From Gammaproteobacteria bacterium (GTDB taxonomy: Bacteria; Pseudomonadota; Gammaproteobacteria; Francisellales; CACEW01), in the NCBI GenBank assembly GCA_030652335.1, contig JAUSAW010000007.1, forward strand, positions 1-64,000: 64,000 bases of DNA, read 5' to 3'. Every line of letters begins with the position of its first letter. Within the stretch, counting starts at the first letter, position 1. Below the pieces are notes generated by a model, which saw only the letters and a program-made list of their open reading frames with translations, ran no database searches and was not told the DNA's origin. A program made the position numbers and the translations under genes. Positions 26,293-36,031 of the stretch are shown in pieces.

Positions 26293-28617
26293 ATGAAAGA
26301 TAAAGTACATAAAAAAGTAGAAGAGTATTTTCGAGTTGGAAACTCAAAATCCGTTAAGGGTTATCTAAGAACGCAGTTAATGATGCGCTCAATCACCGCC
26401 CATGAGCTGTTGGTGTATATTGAAAACACCAAAATAACCAGCATGCTGGGTAAGCCTGATGTAATGAGCGCCGATGAGATTGCTGAATTAGGTGCTGTGG
26501 TTAGCAAACTGGTCGATGCTGAACAAAGCAAGCTTAGTATCGAATTTTATAGGGTAGCTGCTGAGCGCGATTCCATTTCAGGATGTCTACATTATGCAGA
26601 GGCCTTGTATCTTCAGAATAAGTCTCATGACGCTCTTGCAGCGATTAAAATAGTTCGAGACTTATGCAAGTCCGATGATGCAAAAAATGACACCAGCCTT
26701 TTGTACGCTAAAATTTTACGTAAGAACAAGCAATGGGTGCAAGCTAATCAGGCGATGCTTGATTACTATCAGCTTAAGCTACAAATGCAACAAGAACCGC
26801 TTAGTGAAGCGGCTCAAGAAAAAATTGCAAATGAAATCCAGGAAGTGCTCACTTTATTCAATGAAGTACACGAAGAGTTTTTTTATGAATTAAAAGAAAC
26901 GGGGCCAAGCAAAACAATCTGTACCTTACTATTGGAAGAATTATTGCCATTTATCGAGTGTAAAGCGTATTTAGACTTTCATCAGCCAGCATTTGAAGCG
27001 ATTCGTAAAACAAGCTTCCTTATTCAGGGGCAATGCTATGAATTTTTGCGAGCCTACGATAAAGCTATGCATGCTTACTTGGAAGTTGATAAGGCCCATG
27101 CGCATTATTCTGCCGCAGTATCGGGGATGGGTAGAGTAATAAAGGCTAAAATCAAGCAAGATTTATTGATTGACAGCAGTTCGAGAGAAAAGAGCAGTTC
27201 GGTAGAAGCCTCTGGTTCATCTGTGTTAAAAAAGCGCTCGCGCCGTGAATTTAGCATGCCTGGAGTGATAGCTAGACCGGTGCGTTTTAGCGCTGCCTGG
27301 AAATCTGAGCAAGCATGGTTTGACTCGGTCGATACGGCTAAATTGGCGGCAGAGAATGAAAAAAGTAGCGTTCAGCTAGACAGATTGCTGGCGGCAAAAA
27401 ATGCCGAGTTAGCGCGAGTAGATAAGGCTTTACCAGAAGAAGATTTGTTCGCAAAAAAACATACATTAAATGCGGATGTCAAAGCGATAAAATCAGCACA
27501 AAAAGACCTGGAAGCTATGTATGCTAGCGTTATGCCAGAGGATCGCGCAGAGTCTAGGCGTCATCATGCCGAACGATGCTTTTTCGACCCCGCGCGCTCT
27601 ATTAAAAAAGACCAAATTGCCAAGTTGGCTTGTCAGATCGTTGACCAACGATATCGCACTTTAGCAGACTCATTTACACCGATAGATTTATCAGGGATCA
27701 GTGCAAGAGTATTTATTACGGCAGAAAATGCTTACCTTAAGGCCGTAAGTTCTCTAAAAGGTGACGGTGAGGTCAGATTAGGCATCCCGGTTGCTAGAGA
27801 GGCGCCATGGAGAATAAATCATCACAGTGGGGTGACTCATTATGGGCCAATTGAAACTTATAAAATTGGCGCTACCTCGGTAACAGCAGAGCACAGGGCA
27901 GATCCTAAGGCCGTCAGGAGAGGGGATAGCTATATGGCCCAACATGGCACATATGATGAAATGTATAAGCAACTATTAAAATTAACCAGTGGCAAGCCAG
28001 ACATTGAAAAAGCATTAGCTTCTTATATGATTCGTTATGGTAAAAATCATCAGGTTATCAGTTTAGATGAATTAAAAGCCTTGTATCCAAAGGCGAATGG
28101 AACAGACGTAGAAAAATTTAACCGGTTTTGTTTTTTAATTCTTACCAAAGAGCAAATGCAATGGCATTCTGCTGAGTCCAAGCCATACCATTTGGGTATG
28201 ATGGTGGCTCAAGCACGTTGTTTGATTTTGATTGAAAAAGGGGTTATTAGCTTTGAAGAAGCCTTTAAAAATAATCCGCTGTTTGGCGTGTATTCACAAA
28301 CAAAGCTGGTTGAAAAAATTGAAAAAGTAAAGGTTGCCAGTAAACGGATAGAAGATCTTTATAAGGAATATCTTAAAACCGAAAGAGGTAAAGATCATTT
28401 AGCCTTTTATAAGAGTCATATGGGTGATACAACGATAGCAACGGTGTTAAGCAGACAACAAGCTCATGAAGATCTTCTGCATGTGTATGGGGGCGATAAC
28501 GATACGGATAATGATGGGTATGATACAGATCTCTCTATTGAGCCTATCGATAAGCCAAAAACTAAGCGTGTTTGTAAGGAAGATCTTTTTATAGAAGCTG
28601 AGGGGATTTCACCCTAA
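26293..28617 (+). CDS. Large orphan protein, TPR-like N-terminus
   Basis: 774 aa from ATG 26293 (AGAGG five bases upstream); an upstream TTG in the same frame at 26268 is less likely. I do not recognise the family. Residues about 60 to 300 are alpha-helical with TPR-like repeats (SIEFYRVAAERDSISGCLHY, AYDKAMHAYLEVDKAHAHYS). A basic linker with RREFSMPGVIARPVRFSAAW follows, then a coiled-coil-like stretch near residues 355 to 425. The C-terminal 300 residues have no motif I can name. The tail is very acidic (DNDTDNDGYDTDLS) and ends in a charged segment. There are no membrane segments. Style and location are like secreted effectors of intracellular gammaproteobacteria. Confidence 0.7.
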   Translation: MKDKVHKKVEEYFRVGNSKSVKGYLRTQLMMRSITAHELLVYIENTKITSMLGKPDVMSADEIAELGAVVSKLVDAEQSKLSIEFYRVAAERDSISGCLHYAEALYLQNKSHDALAAIKIVRDLCKSDDAKNDTSLLYAKILRKNKQWVQANQAMLDYYQLKLQMQQEPLSEAAQEKIANEIQEVLTLFNEVHEEFFYELKETGPSKTICTLLLEELLPFIECKAYLDFHQPAFEAIRKTSFLIQGQCYEFLRAYDKAMHAYLEVDKAHAHYSAAVSGMGRVIKAKIKQDLLIDSSSREKSSSVEASGSSVLKKRSRREFSMPGVIARPVRFSAAWKSEQAWFDSVDTAKLAAENEKSSVQLDRLLAAKNAELARVDKALPEEDLFAKKHTLNADVKAIKSAQKDLEAMYASVMPEDRAESRRHHAERCFFDPARSIKKDQIAKLACQIVDQRYRTLADSFTPIDLSGISARVFITAENAYLKAVSSLKGDGEVRLGIPVAREAPWRINHHSGVTHYGPIETYKIGATSVTAEHRADPKAVRRGDSYMAQHGTYDEMYKQLLKLTSGKPDIEKALASYMIRYGKNHQVISLDELKALYPKANGTDVEKFNRFCFLILTKEQMQWHSAESKPYHLGMMVAQARCLILIEKGVISFEEAFKNNPLFGVYSQTKLVEKIEKVKVASKRIEDLYKEYLKTERGKDHLAFYKSHMGDTTIATVLSRQQAHEDLLHVYGGDNDTDNDGYDTDLSIEPIDKPKTKRVCKEDLFIEAEGISP

Positions 28618-28650
28618 AAAGGGCTTGCATGCGGCATGTAATAATTTATC

Positions 28651-30315
28651 TTAAGTATTAAGATCAATAACGATATCATGCAGTTCAATTAAGCTAGGCC
28701 TATGCCCAGTACTAATTACGGTGGTAAGGGGAAGCTTCGATTTTAGTAGTCGATAGAGCGTAGCTTCAGTTTGGATGTCGATGGCAGAGCTGGCTTCATC
28801 TAAAAATAACCACTCTGGTTTTTGTAATAAGGCTTTAGCGAATTGCAAGATTTGTTGCTCTCCTGGTGAGAGCTTTTTGTCCCAGTTATCAGCTGTGTAG
28901 AGTTGTTTGGATAGGCGAAATAGGTCAACTTGGGCCAAAGCATCGGTTAATTCTTGCTCTGTAAACTGCTGAGAAGAATAAGGATAGCTTAAAATGTTGG
29001 CGATTGTGTCGATAGGCAGATATGGTCTTTGAGGCAAGAACAGTCGAGTTGCATGAGGAATGAAAATCTTACCAGCCATATAAGGCCATATTCCTGCAGT
29101 CGCTCGCAAAAATACACTTTTTCCTGTTCCAGGTTTAGCTTTTATTAAAACGGATGCATGGGGTGCAAAGCTAAAATTTAAGCCCTCGAGCAAGACCTTT
29201 CCATTAGGTAATAGTAATTGTAAGTTTTGAAAATCGAATGATTTTTTATCATGATAATTAAGGTGAAGGTTTTGCTTGGATTGACAGGCCTCGATTTGGG
29301 TTTCAAATTCAAGAAGACGAAAGACGACGGCCCGCCATTCGGCAATAGCAGTATAGCTGTTGATAATGATAGCCAGTGAACCCGTAAAAGCGCTAAAAGC
29401 CTGGGAAGTTTGCATGACGTAGCCGATTGATAGCTTCTCAGCAAAAAACCGTGGAATAGTCATCAGTAGTCCAAAGATATAGGTCACACTATTATAGCCC
29501 GTTTGAAAAAAGCCAAGATTTTTCTCGGTTATATTGAGTGTAAGAAAATTATCAAAAATGGGTTGAAACACTTTTTGTAAAGTGGAAGACTCCGATATCT
29601 CGCCCTTTAATAGGGCTATTTGTTCGGATGATTCTCGTAGTTTTATTAAACGATAACGAAAATCGGCGTTAAATTTTTGTTGATTATAATTAAGTGCCGT
29701 TAATTTTCGGCCAATGAGATGATTGATCCAAGTGGCTACTGCTGTAAATAAAAAGGAGCACCAGAGCAAATAGCCAGGGATAGTGAGTAGGGTGCCATGC
29801 ACCGTAAATGAGAAGGATCCAGACAAGTTCCATAGAATTATGCCAAAAGAAATCAAGGTGAAAAGTGAGGAGACGAACATAAAGAATAAACTAGCACTAG
29901 TAGAGGTGAGCAAATCGATATCTTCGCTAATCCTTTGATCTGGGTTATCGATAAGGTGACTTAATTGCAAAAAATAATAGCGCTGATCCATAAGCCAGTG
30001 ATTTATAAGATAGTGAGTTTGCCACCGCCTCCATCTAATCGTTAATAAGCCTAAAAAATAACTGTTATACCCAAACGCTAGTACTAAAATTACAAATAAG
30101 ATAAAGAACTTTACTATGCTATGAATAAGCGCCTGTTCATTAAAACGCTGAAGTGCATTGAAGAAATCATTGTTCCATTCGTTAAGCTGCACACTGATAT
30201 AGGTCTGAATGACATTTAATACGATACATGTAATTATCAGGCTAAAGGCCCACCATTTTTCATTTGAAGTCCAAAATGGTTTAGTGATTTTCCAAAAACC
30301 TTTTAAGCTAATCAT
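28651..30315 (-). CDS. ABC transporter, SbmA/BacA-YddA type, fused membrane and ATPase domains
   Basis: 554 aa half-transporter. The N-terminal half has six hydrophobic segments and the SbmA/BacA-type pattern: ISVQLNEWNNDFFNALQRFN, then RWRRWQTHYLINHWLMDQRYYFLQ. A DNPDQRISEDI motif follows. The C-terminal ATPase has Walker A KAKPGTGKSVFL, signature LSPGEQQILQFAKALLQ and Walker B WLFLDEASSAID, with a His in the switch region (TGHRPSL). It matches bacterial ABCD-like transporters such as E. coli YddA; homologues in intracellular bacteria import peptides or very-long-chain or vitamin-like substrates. The exact substrate is not known. Confidence 0.9.
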   Translation of the reverse strand: MISLKGFWKITKPFWTSNEKWWAFSLIITCIVLNVIQTYISVQLNEWNNDFFNALQRFNEQALIHSIVKFFILFVILVLAFGYNSYFLGLLTIRWRRWQTHYLINHWLMDQRYYFLQLSHLIDNPDQRISEDIDLLTSTSASLFFMFVSSLFTLISFGIILWNLSGSFSFTVHGTLLTIPGYLLWCSFLFTAVATWINHLIGRKLTALNYNQQKFNADFRYRLIKLRESSEQIALLKGEISESSTLQKVFQPIFDNFLTLNITEKNLGFFQTGYNSVTYIFGLLMTIPRFFAEKLSIGYVMQTSQAFSAFTGSLAIIINSYTAIAEWRAVVFRLLEFETQIEACQSKQNLHLNYHDKKSFDFQNLQLLLPNGKVLLEGLNFSFAPHASVLIKAKPGTGKSVFLRATAGIWPYMAGKIFIPHATRLFLPQRPYLPIDTIANILSYPYSSQQFTEQELTDALAQVDLFRLSKQLYTADNWDKKLSPGEQQILQFAKALLQKPEWLFLDEASSAIDIQTEATLYRLLKSKLPLTTVISTGHRPSLIELHDIVIDLNT

Positions 30316-30569
30316 TTTGTCTGCCCTGGCTATTGCGAATTTCTTCTAAATTTCTCCGGGATTTTTATGCATTATACCTTTCTTATAATAATAAGGCCTG
30401 GGTAGCATTCATTTCGCTGGCGAGAAGCCAGTAGTTTGTGCGGCAGGGGGCGAGGGTGAAAAAATTAGTAATATATAGTTGTCTTAGTAAAACCTAGCTT
30501 TCTTAGTTCTTTATATTTTGATGCTTTTGACTATAATTGGAGTTCAAGTTTCTAGGATTCAATAAGATT

Positions 30570-33500
30570 ATGTCAATCGACTTTGTGCACCTTCGGGTGC
30601 ATTCCGAATATTCATTGGTAGATGGCCTGGCCAATATCGACGCTTTAATAAGTGCCACTAAAGCGCTCGATATGCCAGCCATTGCTCTTACCGATGAGGC
30701 TAATTTATTCGGGGCCATTAAATTTTATAAGGCTGCCACTGCCGCGGGTATTAAGCCTATTTTCGGTGCGGATATAGTGATTAAACGCGTCGATGCGGCG
30801 CCATTTCGATTGAGCCTGCTCTGTCAAAACCAGGTGGGTTATCAGAATTTAATTTTGCTTATTTCAAAGGGCTATCTTGAGGGTGAGCGTAAAGAGGGTA
30901 TTCCGTTTATCGAATATGACTGGCTTAGTACGCAATCTTTGGAAGGCTTAATAGCCTTATCCTGTGGCATGGAAGGAGATATCGGGCAGGCCATTTTACA
31001 AAACGATCTGACTCGGGCCGCACTAAATTTACAGAACTGGACGACGCTATTTCCTAATGACCGCTTTTATATCGAATTGAACAGAATAGGTAAACCTAAC
31101 GAAGAGCTTTATATCCAGGCTGCCTTGCAACTAGCTTCGGTGAATGAAGTCCCTGTAGTCGCCACTCAAAATGTACGGTTTTTAAAGCAGGATGATTTTG
31201 AGGCCCATGAAGTTCGGGTAGCCATACGGGAAGGCTATACTATCGATGACCCAAGACGCCCTAAAAATTATACCTCAGAGCAGTATTTATGTTCGGTCGA
31301 GGAAATGCAGCAGAAGTTCGCGGATATTCCAGAGGCCCTAGCCAATACTATCGAAATTGCCAAGCGTTGTAATGTAAAGTTTAAGCTGGGTCAGGTATTT
31401 TTGCCCAATTTCCCCGTGCCAGAAGGCATGACGGTCGATGAATATTTTAGGCATGCCGCTAAGCTCGGTTTAGAAAAAAGATTAGAGATTATTTTAGAAG
31501 GACTTAGTCCCGAACAGATAGCCGAGAAGCGCCAGGTATATGAGCCGCGATTGCAGCTTGAACTCGATGTTATTATTAAAATGGGCTTTACCGGGTATTT
31601 TCTAATCGTGGCGGACTTTATCCAATGGTCCAAGGATAACGATATCCCAGTAGGTCCGGGCCGTGGTTCAGGTGCCGGATCTTTAGTAGCGTATGTCTTA
31701 AAAATTACCGATATCGATCCGCTGCCTTATGATTTATTGTTCGAGCGATTTTTAAATCCAGAACGGGTTTCGATGCCTGACTTCGATATCGACTTTTGTA
31801 TGGATGGGCGCGATCGAGTCATCGACTATGTCGCTCAGAAATATGGTCGGAATAGCGTCTCACAAATTATAACTTTCGGTAGTATGGCGGCTAAGGCTGT
31901 GGTGCGCGACGTGGGCCGAGTGATGGCCTTGTCTTATGGCTTTGTGGATAGCATTGCCAAATTAATCCCTATGGATTTAGGCATGACTTTGTCCCAGGCC
32001 TTAGAAGCCGAGCCTATGCTGCAATCGCGCTATGATAGCGAGGAAGATGTCAAAACCTTATTAGATATGGCTTTGCGCTTAGAGGGAACGGTCCGAAATG
32101 TCGGTAAACATGCCGGTGGGGTGGTTATATGTCCTTCGCTCTTAACAGACTTTGTACCGATTTATTGTGAAGAAGGCACCACTCAGCTCGTTAGCCAATT
32201 CGATAAAGATGACGTCGAGGCTGCAGGTTTAGTGAAGTTCGACTTTTTGGGCTTGCGTAACTTAACCATTATTAATGCGGCTGTAAAAGCCATTAATGAG
32301 CTGCGCAGCAGGACCGACGAAGGCCCGATCGATATTCATCGTATTCCTTTAGATGATAAGGCGACGTTTGATCTATTAAAACGTTGTGAGACTACGGCGG
32401 TATTCCAGTTAGAGTCACGGGGTATGAAAGATTTAGTACGCCGCCTACAGCCCGATTGCTTCGAGGAAATCGTAGCACTGGTGGCTTTATTTAGACCGGG
32501 GCCCCTGCAATCAGGGATGGTTGATGACTTTATTAACCGTAAGCATGGCAGAGAAAAAGTAGAATATCCTCATCCCGATACCGAGTCAGTATTAAAGCCG
32601 ACTTATGGAATTATTTTATATCAAGAACAGGTAATGTTAATTCCGCAGGTCTTGGCTGGCTTTACATTAGGTGCGGCGGATTTATTGCGTCGTGCTATGG
32701 GTAAGAAAAAACCTGAAGAAATGGCGAAAATGCGTTCTGGATTCGTGGAAGGTTCGGCTAAATCGGCGATTAGTGCCGAGACGGCTAACTATATTTTTGA
32801 CTTAATTGAAAAGTTTGCAGGATATGGTTTTAATAAATCTCACTCGGCGGCCTATGCATTAGTCGCTTATCAGACAGCGTGGCTTAAAGCGCATTATCCG
32901 GCGGCCTTTATGGCGGCGGTTTTATCCTCAGATATGGATAATACGGAAAAAGTGGTTGGATTTTTTGAGGACTGCGAGTTAATTAGGTTAGAGGTATTGC
33001 CTCCCGATATTAATGAGAGCGAATACCGTTTCAAGGCCGTGGATCGCAAGATTTTGCGTTATGGCCTTGGCGCCATTAAGGGAGCTGGTGAAAGTGCCAT
33101 CGAATCCATAGTTCAAGAACGTAAGATACATGGTCCGTTCCGAGACCTATTCGATTTTTGTCGCCGAGTCGATTTGCGTAAGGTAAATAAGCGTGTGCTA
33201 GAGGCTTTAATCTATGCGGGCGCTATGGATGCCCTTGGCCCTAACCGTGAATCGATACTAGCCACCTTAGAACTAGCCGTACAGGCCGCCGAACAATACG
33301 AGCGAGACCAATTCAGCGGCCAGAATGACCTGTTTAATATGGACCAAGTCGAAGATGCCGAGGTGGATCAACCCCAGTTTAATGAGGTCGGGCCTTATTG
33401 CATGCGTCAACGCCTAATACGTGAAAAACAGGTTTTGGGTTTATATTTATCCGGACATCCTCTTGATGAGTATCGTGGCGAATTCCGACATATGCATATT

Positions 33501-34040
33501 CAAAGTCTTAATGCCTTACGGCCCACCGGCAAAAAAACCACGGCGCGTATCGCGGGAATTATTTCTTCTATGCGAAAAATTAAAACCAAGCGCGGCAATG
33601 TGATGATGATTTTGGTTTTAGAAGACCATAGTAGTAAAATTGAAGCAACGATGTTTTCAGATATATTTGAAAAGTATTTACCGCTATTACTGGTTAATCA
33701 TGTAGTTATATTAGAAGCTGAAATTACTAACGATGAATATTCGGGTGGCATGCGAGTTTCTATAAAAGAAGTGATGTCGCTAGCCGAAGCCCGTGAAAAG
33801 TGGGTTAAATCGTTAAATTTGCGCTTAAATCAAGAGCAGGCCGAACAAGGTTTATTTAATAAACTTAATCAGCTCCTAAAACAATATCCGGGCACTTGCC
33901 CCGTACAATTTGCCTATCGCACCCCAGAGGGTGAAGTATCGCTGCGCTCAAATAAAATGCTGGTGCGCTTGGAAGATGCCATGCTGGTTGAACTAAAGAG
34001 ATTGTTGGGTGAAGGTAATTCAGAGTTAAAGTATAGTTAG
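30570..34040 (+). CDS. dnaE: DNA polymerase III subunit alpha
   Basis: 1156 aa (E. coli 1160). The start is ATG 30570, giving MSIDFVHLRVHSEYSLVDGL, which matches DnaE; a TTG 11 codons upstream is in frame but unneeded. Order of domains: PHP domain (HSEYSLVDG), polymerase palm with the metal-binding motif MPDFDIDFCMDGRDRVI, fingers and thumb (GPGRGSGAGSLVAY, FGFNKSH-like YGFNKSHSAAYA), then the OB domain after residue 960. It is the replicative polymerase and pairs with the beta clamp and DnaQ. The gene is transcribed alone, divergently from the ABC transporter. A -10 TATAAT lies at 30532-30537. Confidence 0.97.
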   Translation: MSIDFVHLRVHSEYSLVDGLANIDALISATKALDMPAIALTDEANLFGAIKFYKAATAAGIKPIFGADIVIKRVDAAPFRLSLLCQNQVGYQNLILLISKGYLEGERKEGIPFIEYDWLSTQSLEGLIALSCGMEGDIGQAILQNDLTRAALNLQNWTTLFPNDRFYIELNRIGKPNEELYIQAALQLASVNEVPVVATQNVRFLKQDDFEAHEVRVAIREGYTIDDPRRPKNYTSEQYLCSVEEMQQKFADIPEALANTIEIAKRCNVKFKLGQVFLPNFPVPEGMTVDEYFRHAAKLGLEKRLEIILEGLSPEQIAEKRQVYEPRLQLELDVIIKMGFTGYFLIVADFIQWSKDNDIPVGPGRGSGAGSLVAYVLKITDIDPLPYDLLFERFLNPERVSMPDFDIDFCMDGRDRVIDYVAQKYGRNSVSQIITFGSMAAKAVVRDVGRVMALSYGFVDSIAKLIPMDLGMTLSQALEAEPMLQSRYDSEEDVKTLLDMALRLEGTVRNVGKHAGGVVICPSLLTDFVPIYCEEGTTQLVSQFDKDDVEAAGLVKFDFLGLRNLTIINAAVKAINELRSRTDEGPIDIHRIPLDDKATFDLLKRCETTAVFQLESRGMKDLVRRLQPDCFEEIVALVALFRPGPLQSGMVDDFINRKHGREKVEYPHPDTESVLKPTYGIILYQEQVMLIPQVLAGFTLGAADLLRRAMGKKKPEEMAKMRSGFVEGSAKSAISAETANYIFDLIEKFAGYGFNKSHSAAYALVAYQTAWLKAHYPAAFMAAVLSSDMDNTEKVVGFFEDCELIRLEVLPPDINESEYRFKAVDRKILRYGLGAIKGAGESAIESIVQERKIHGPFRDLFDFCRRVDLRKVNKRVLEALIYAGAMDALGPNRESILATLELAVQAAEQYERDQFSGQNDLFNMDQVEDAEVDQPQFNEVGPYCMRQRLIREKQVLGLYLSGHPLDEYRGEFRHMHIQSLNALRPTGKKTTARIAGIISSMRKIKTKRGNVMMILVLEDHSSKIEATMFSDIFEKYLPLLLVNHVVILEAEITNDEYSGGMRVSIKEVMSLAEAREKWVKSLNLRLNQEQAEQGLFNKLNQLLKQYPGTCPVQFAYRTPEGEVSLRSNKMLVRLEDAMLVELKRLLGEGNSELKYS

Positions 34041-34102
34041 TAAAACCTATTGTTAGCTTGTTTGGATCCTGGGTTCCACTACAAGAATAAAGCTTTGAGT
34101 CG

Positions 34103-34426
34103 TTATTCTTCCAGATATTTCAGTTTGTCTTTTACGTCTTTCCATTCATCGGCATCAGCCGGGGCGGGTTTGATTTGGGTGATATTAGGCCACACCTTAG
34201 ATAAGTCGGCGTTAATTTTAAGGAAGGATTCTTGATCGGCTTTTATATCGTCTGAGGAGACTATGGCATCTACCGGACATTCAGGCTCGCAAAGGGCGCA
34301 GTCTATGCATTCATCGGGGTTAATGACCAACATATTTGGGCCTTCATAAAAGCAATCGACTGGGCAGACTTCTACGCAGTCAGTATATTTGCATTTAATA
34401 CAACTTTCAGTCACTACGAATGTCAT
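34103..34426 (-). CDS. fdxA: Seven-iron ferredoxin (FdxA type)
   Basis: 107 aa from ATG 34426, with AGGA ten bases upstream. A GTG at 34435 is in frame but directly touches the ribosome site. [20 protein letters not shown], then [20 protein letters not shown] and [11 protein letters not shown] are the cysteine motifs of the FdI/FdxA family, which carries one 3Fe-4S and one 4Fe-4S cluster. It is a soluble electron carrier. The C-terminal 50 residues ([20 protein letters not shown]) match the family extension. Convergent with dnaE. Confidence 0.95.
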   Translation of the reverse strand: MTFVVTESCIKCKYTDCVEVCPVDCFYEGPNMLVINPDECIDCALCEPECPVDAIVSSDDIKADQESFLKINADLSKVWPNITQIKPAPADADEWKDVKDKLKYLEE

Positions 34427-34487
34427 TTTAATCACTTCCTTTTTAAATTTCCTGGATTCCCTTCTTCATGGGAACGACAGGTGGGCT

Positions 34488-35972
34488 TTACTGATTATCG
34501 AGCCAAGTTTGTAAATTAGTTTGTTCGGATGCGGATAAGAATAACCCTAATTTGCTGCGGCGCCAAATAATATCATCACTCGTTTTTGCCCATTCGGTTT
34601 TTAGCAAAAACTTTACCTCGCGTTCATATAAGTCTGCGCCGAAGTGCAGGCCTAAATCCTTAACTGAATTGACATTTTTTAATAAGTCATAGCAGCGAGT
34701 ACCATATGCCATAGAGAGTCTATTTAACATGGTGGTATGGAGCCATGGATACGTCTGCCTTAAGGCCAAGCGAAAGCTTTGATAATCTTTAAAATCAGAG
34801 CCGGGTAATGGGTCGCTATCTGTCCATGCGGGTCCCATGGCAGGGAAGTATACGCCCAGCTTAAGCAAGGCATGCTCTGACAATTTGCGATAGGTCGTTA
34901 TTTTGCCACCGAATACTGATAGCAAGGGTAATTTTCCCGTTACATCATTCACTTCCAAAGTATAGTCGCGAGTCACTTTTTTAGGGTCGCCGTGTTCGTC
35001 GCTTTGTAAAGGTCTCACTCCTGCGTAGCTCCAGATAATATCCTGTGGCGTAATAGTGCGAGTGAAGTAATGGCATACCGCCTGGCAAAGATAATCTTGT
35101 TCTTCAGGGCTAATAGAGGCATTGGCAGGCTCAGCGTTATAGTCCACATCGGTGGTACCAATGAGGCTAAATTGACCACAATAAGGAATAACAAATATCA
35201 CGCGCTTATCCGTATTTTGTAGAATATAGGCTTGATTACCCTCATAGAGCTTAGGGACCACAATATGGCTGCCTTTTACGAGTCGAATATGATGGGTCGT
35301 CTGTAAGTTGAGGTCTTGTACGATGCGATCTACCCAGGGGCCTGCGGCATTGACTAAGGCTTTGGCATAAAACTGTTGTTGCGTTTGGTCGAATTGGTTT
35401 TCTACCGTTATTTGCCAGTAGTCTTGTTGGCGTATGGCATGAATGACTTTATGCCGAGTTAAAATTTGCGCGCCTTTTTTCTTGGCTTGCAGGGCATTAG
35501 CCACCACTAGCCTTGCATCATCCACTTTGGCATCGGAATATTCAAAGGCTTTTTTAAATCGAGCCTGTAGAGGGTTGTTAGGGTTTGCATTAAGTTTATA
35601 GGCAGAGGATTTAGCTAGGCTTTGTTTAGGGTTTAAATGATCATAGAGATATAAGCCCAGTCTTATCATCCAGGCTGGACGAGCGTGACGATTGTGAGGC
35701 ATAACAAAGCGCAAGGGGTGCACGAGGTGAGGGGCTATCTTTAGTAAAACATCGCGCTCGATTAAGGCTTCTTTAACCAGGCGAAATTCATAGTTTTCTA
35801 AATACCGAAGTCCACCATGAATTAATTTGCTGCTATTAGAGGAAGTATAATTGGCTAAATCATCTTGTTCACATAGCACTACCGATAAGCCGCGTCCCGC
35901 TGAATCTGCGGCAATTCCGCAACCATTTATCCCGCCACCAATAATAAATAAATCTATGTGCTGTTCAGCCAT
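34488..35972 (-). CDS. glpD: Aerobic glycerol-3-phosphate dehydrogenase
   Basis: 494 aa (E. coli GlpD 501). GAGGGCGAAG precedes ATG 35972. The FAD-binding motif is FIIGGGINGCGIAADSAGRG, followed by SSNSSKLIHGGLRYLENYEF, the second GlpD signature. The middle carries YFTRTITPQDIIWSYAGVRP, and the C-terminal domain is of the GlpD type. It oxidises glycerol-3-phosphate to DHAP at the inner membrane and passes electrons to quinone. glpK lies 2.6 kb away on the other strand with an orphan gene between, so the two are not one operon. Confidence 0.96.
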   Translation of the reverse strand: MAEQHIDLFIIGGGINGCGIAADSAGRGLSVVLCEQDDLANYTSSNSSKLIHGGLRYLENYEFRLVKEALIERDVLLKIAPHLVHPLRFVMPHNRHARPAWMIRLGLYLYDHLNPKQSLAKSSAYKLNANPNNPLQARFKKAFEYSDAKVDDARLVVANALQAKKKGAQILTRHKVIHAIRQQDYWQITVENQFDQTQQQFYAKALVNAAGPWVDRIVQDLNLQTTHHIRLVKGSHIVVPKLYEGNQAYILQNTDKRVIFVIPYCGQFSLIGTTDVDYNAEPANASISPEEQDYLCQAVCHYFTRTITPQDIIWSYAGVRPLQSDEHGDPKKVTRDYTLEVNDVTGKLPLLSVFGGKITTYRKLSEHALLKLGVYFPAMGPAWTDSDPLPGSDFKDYQSFRLALRQTYPWLHTTMLNRLSMAYGTRCYDLLKNVNSVKDLGLHFGADLYEREVKFLLKTEWAKTSDDIIWRRSKLGLFLSASEQTNLQTWLDNQ

Positions 35973-36031
35973 TATCTTCGCCCTCGTTTCTACGAAGCAT
36001 AATAGCCAAAGCCTGTTCCCGCAAGCAGCGC

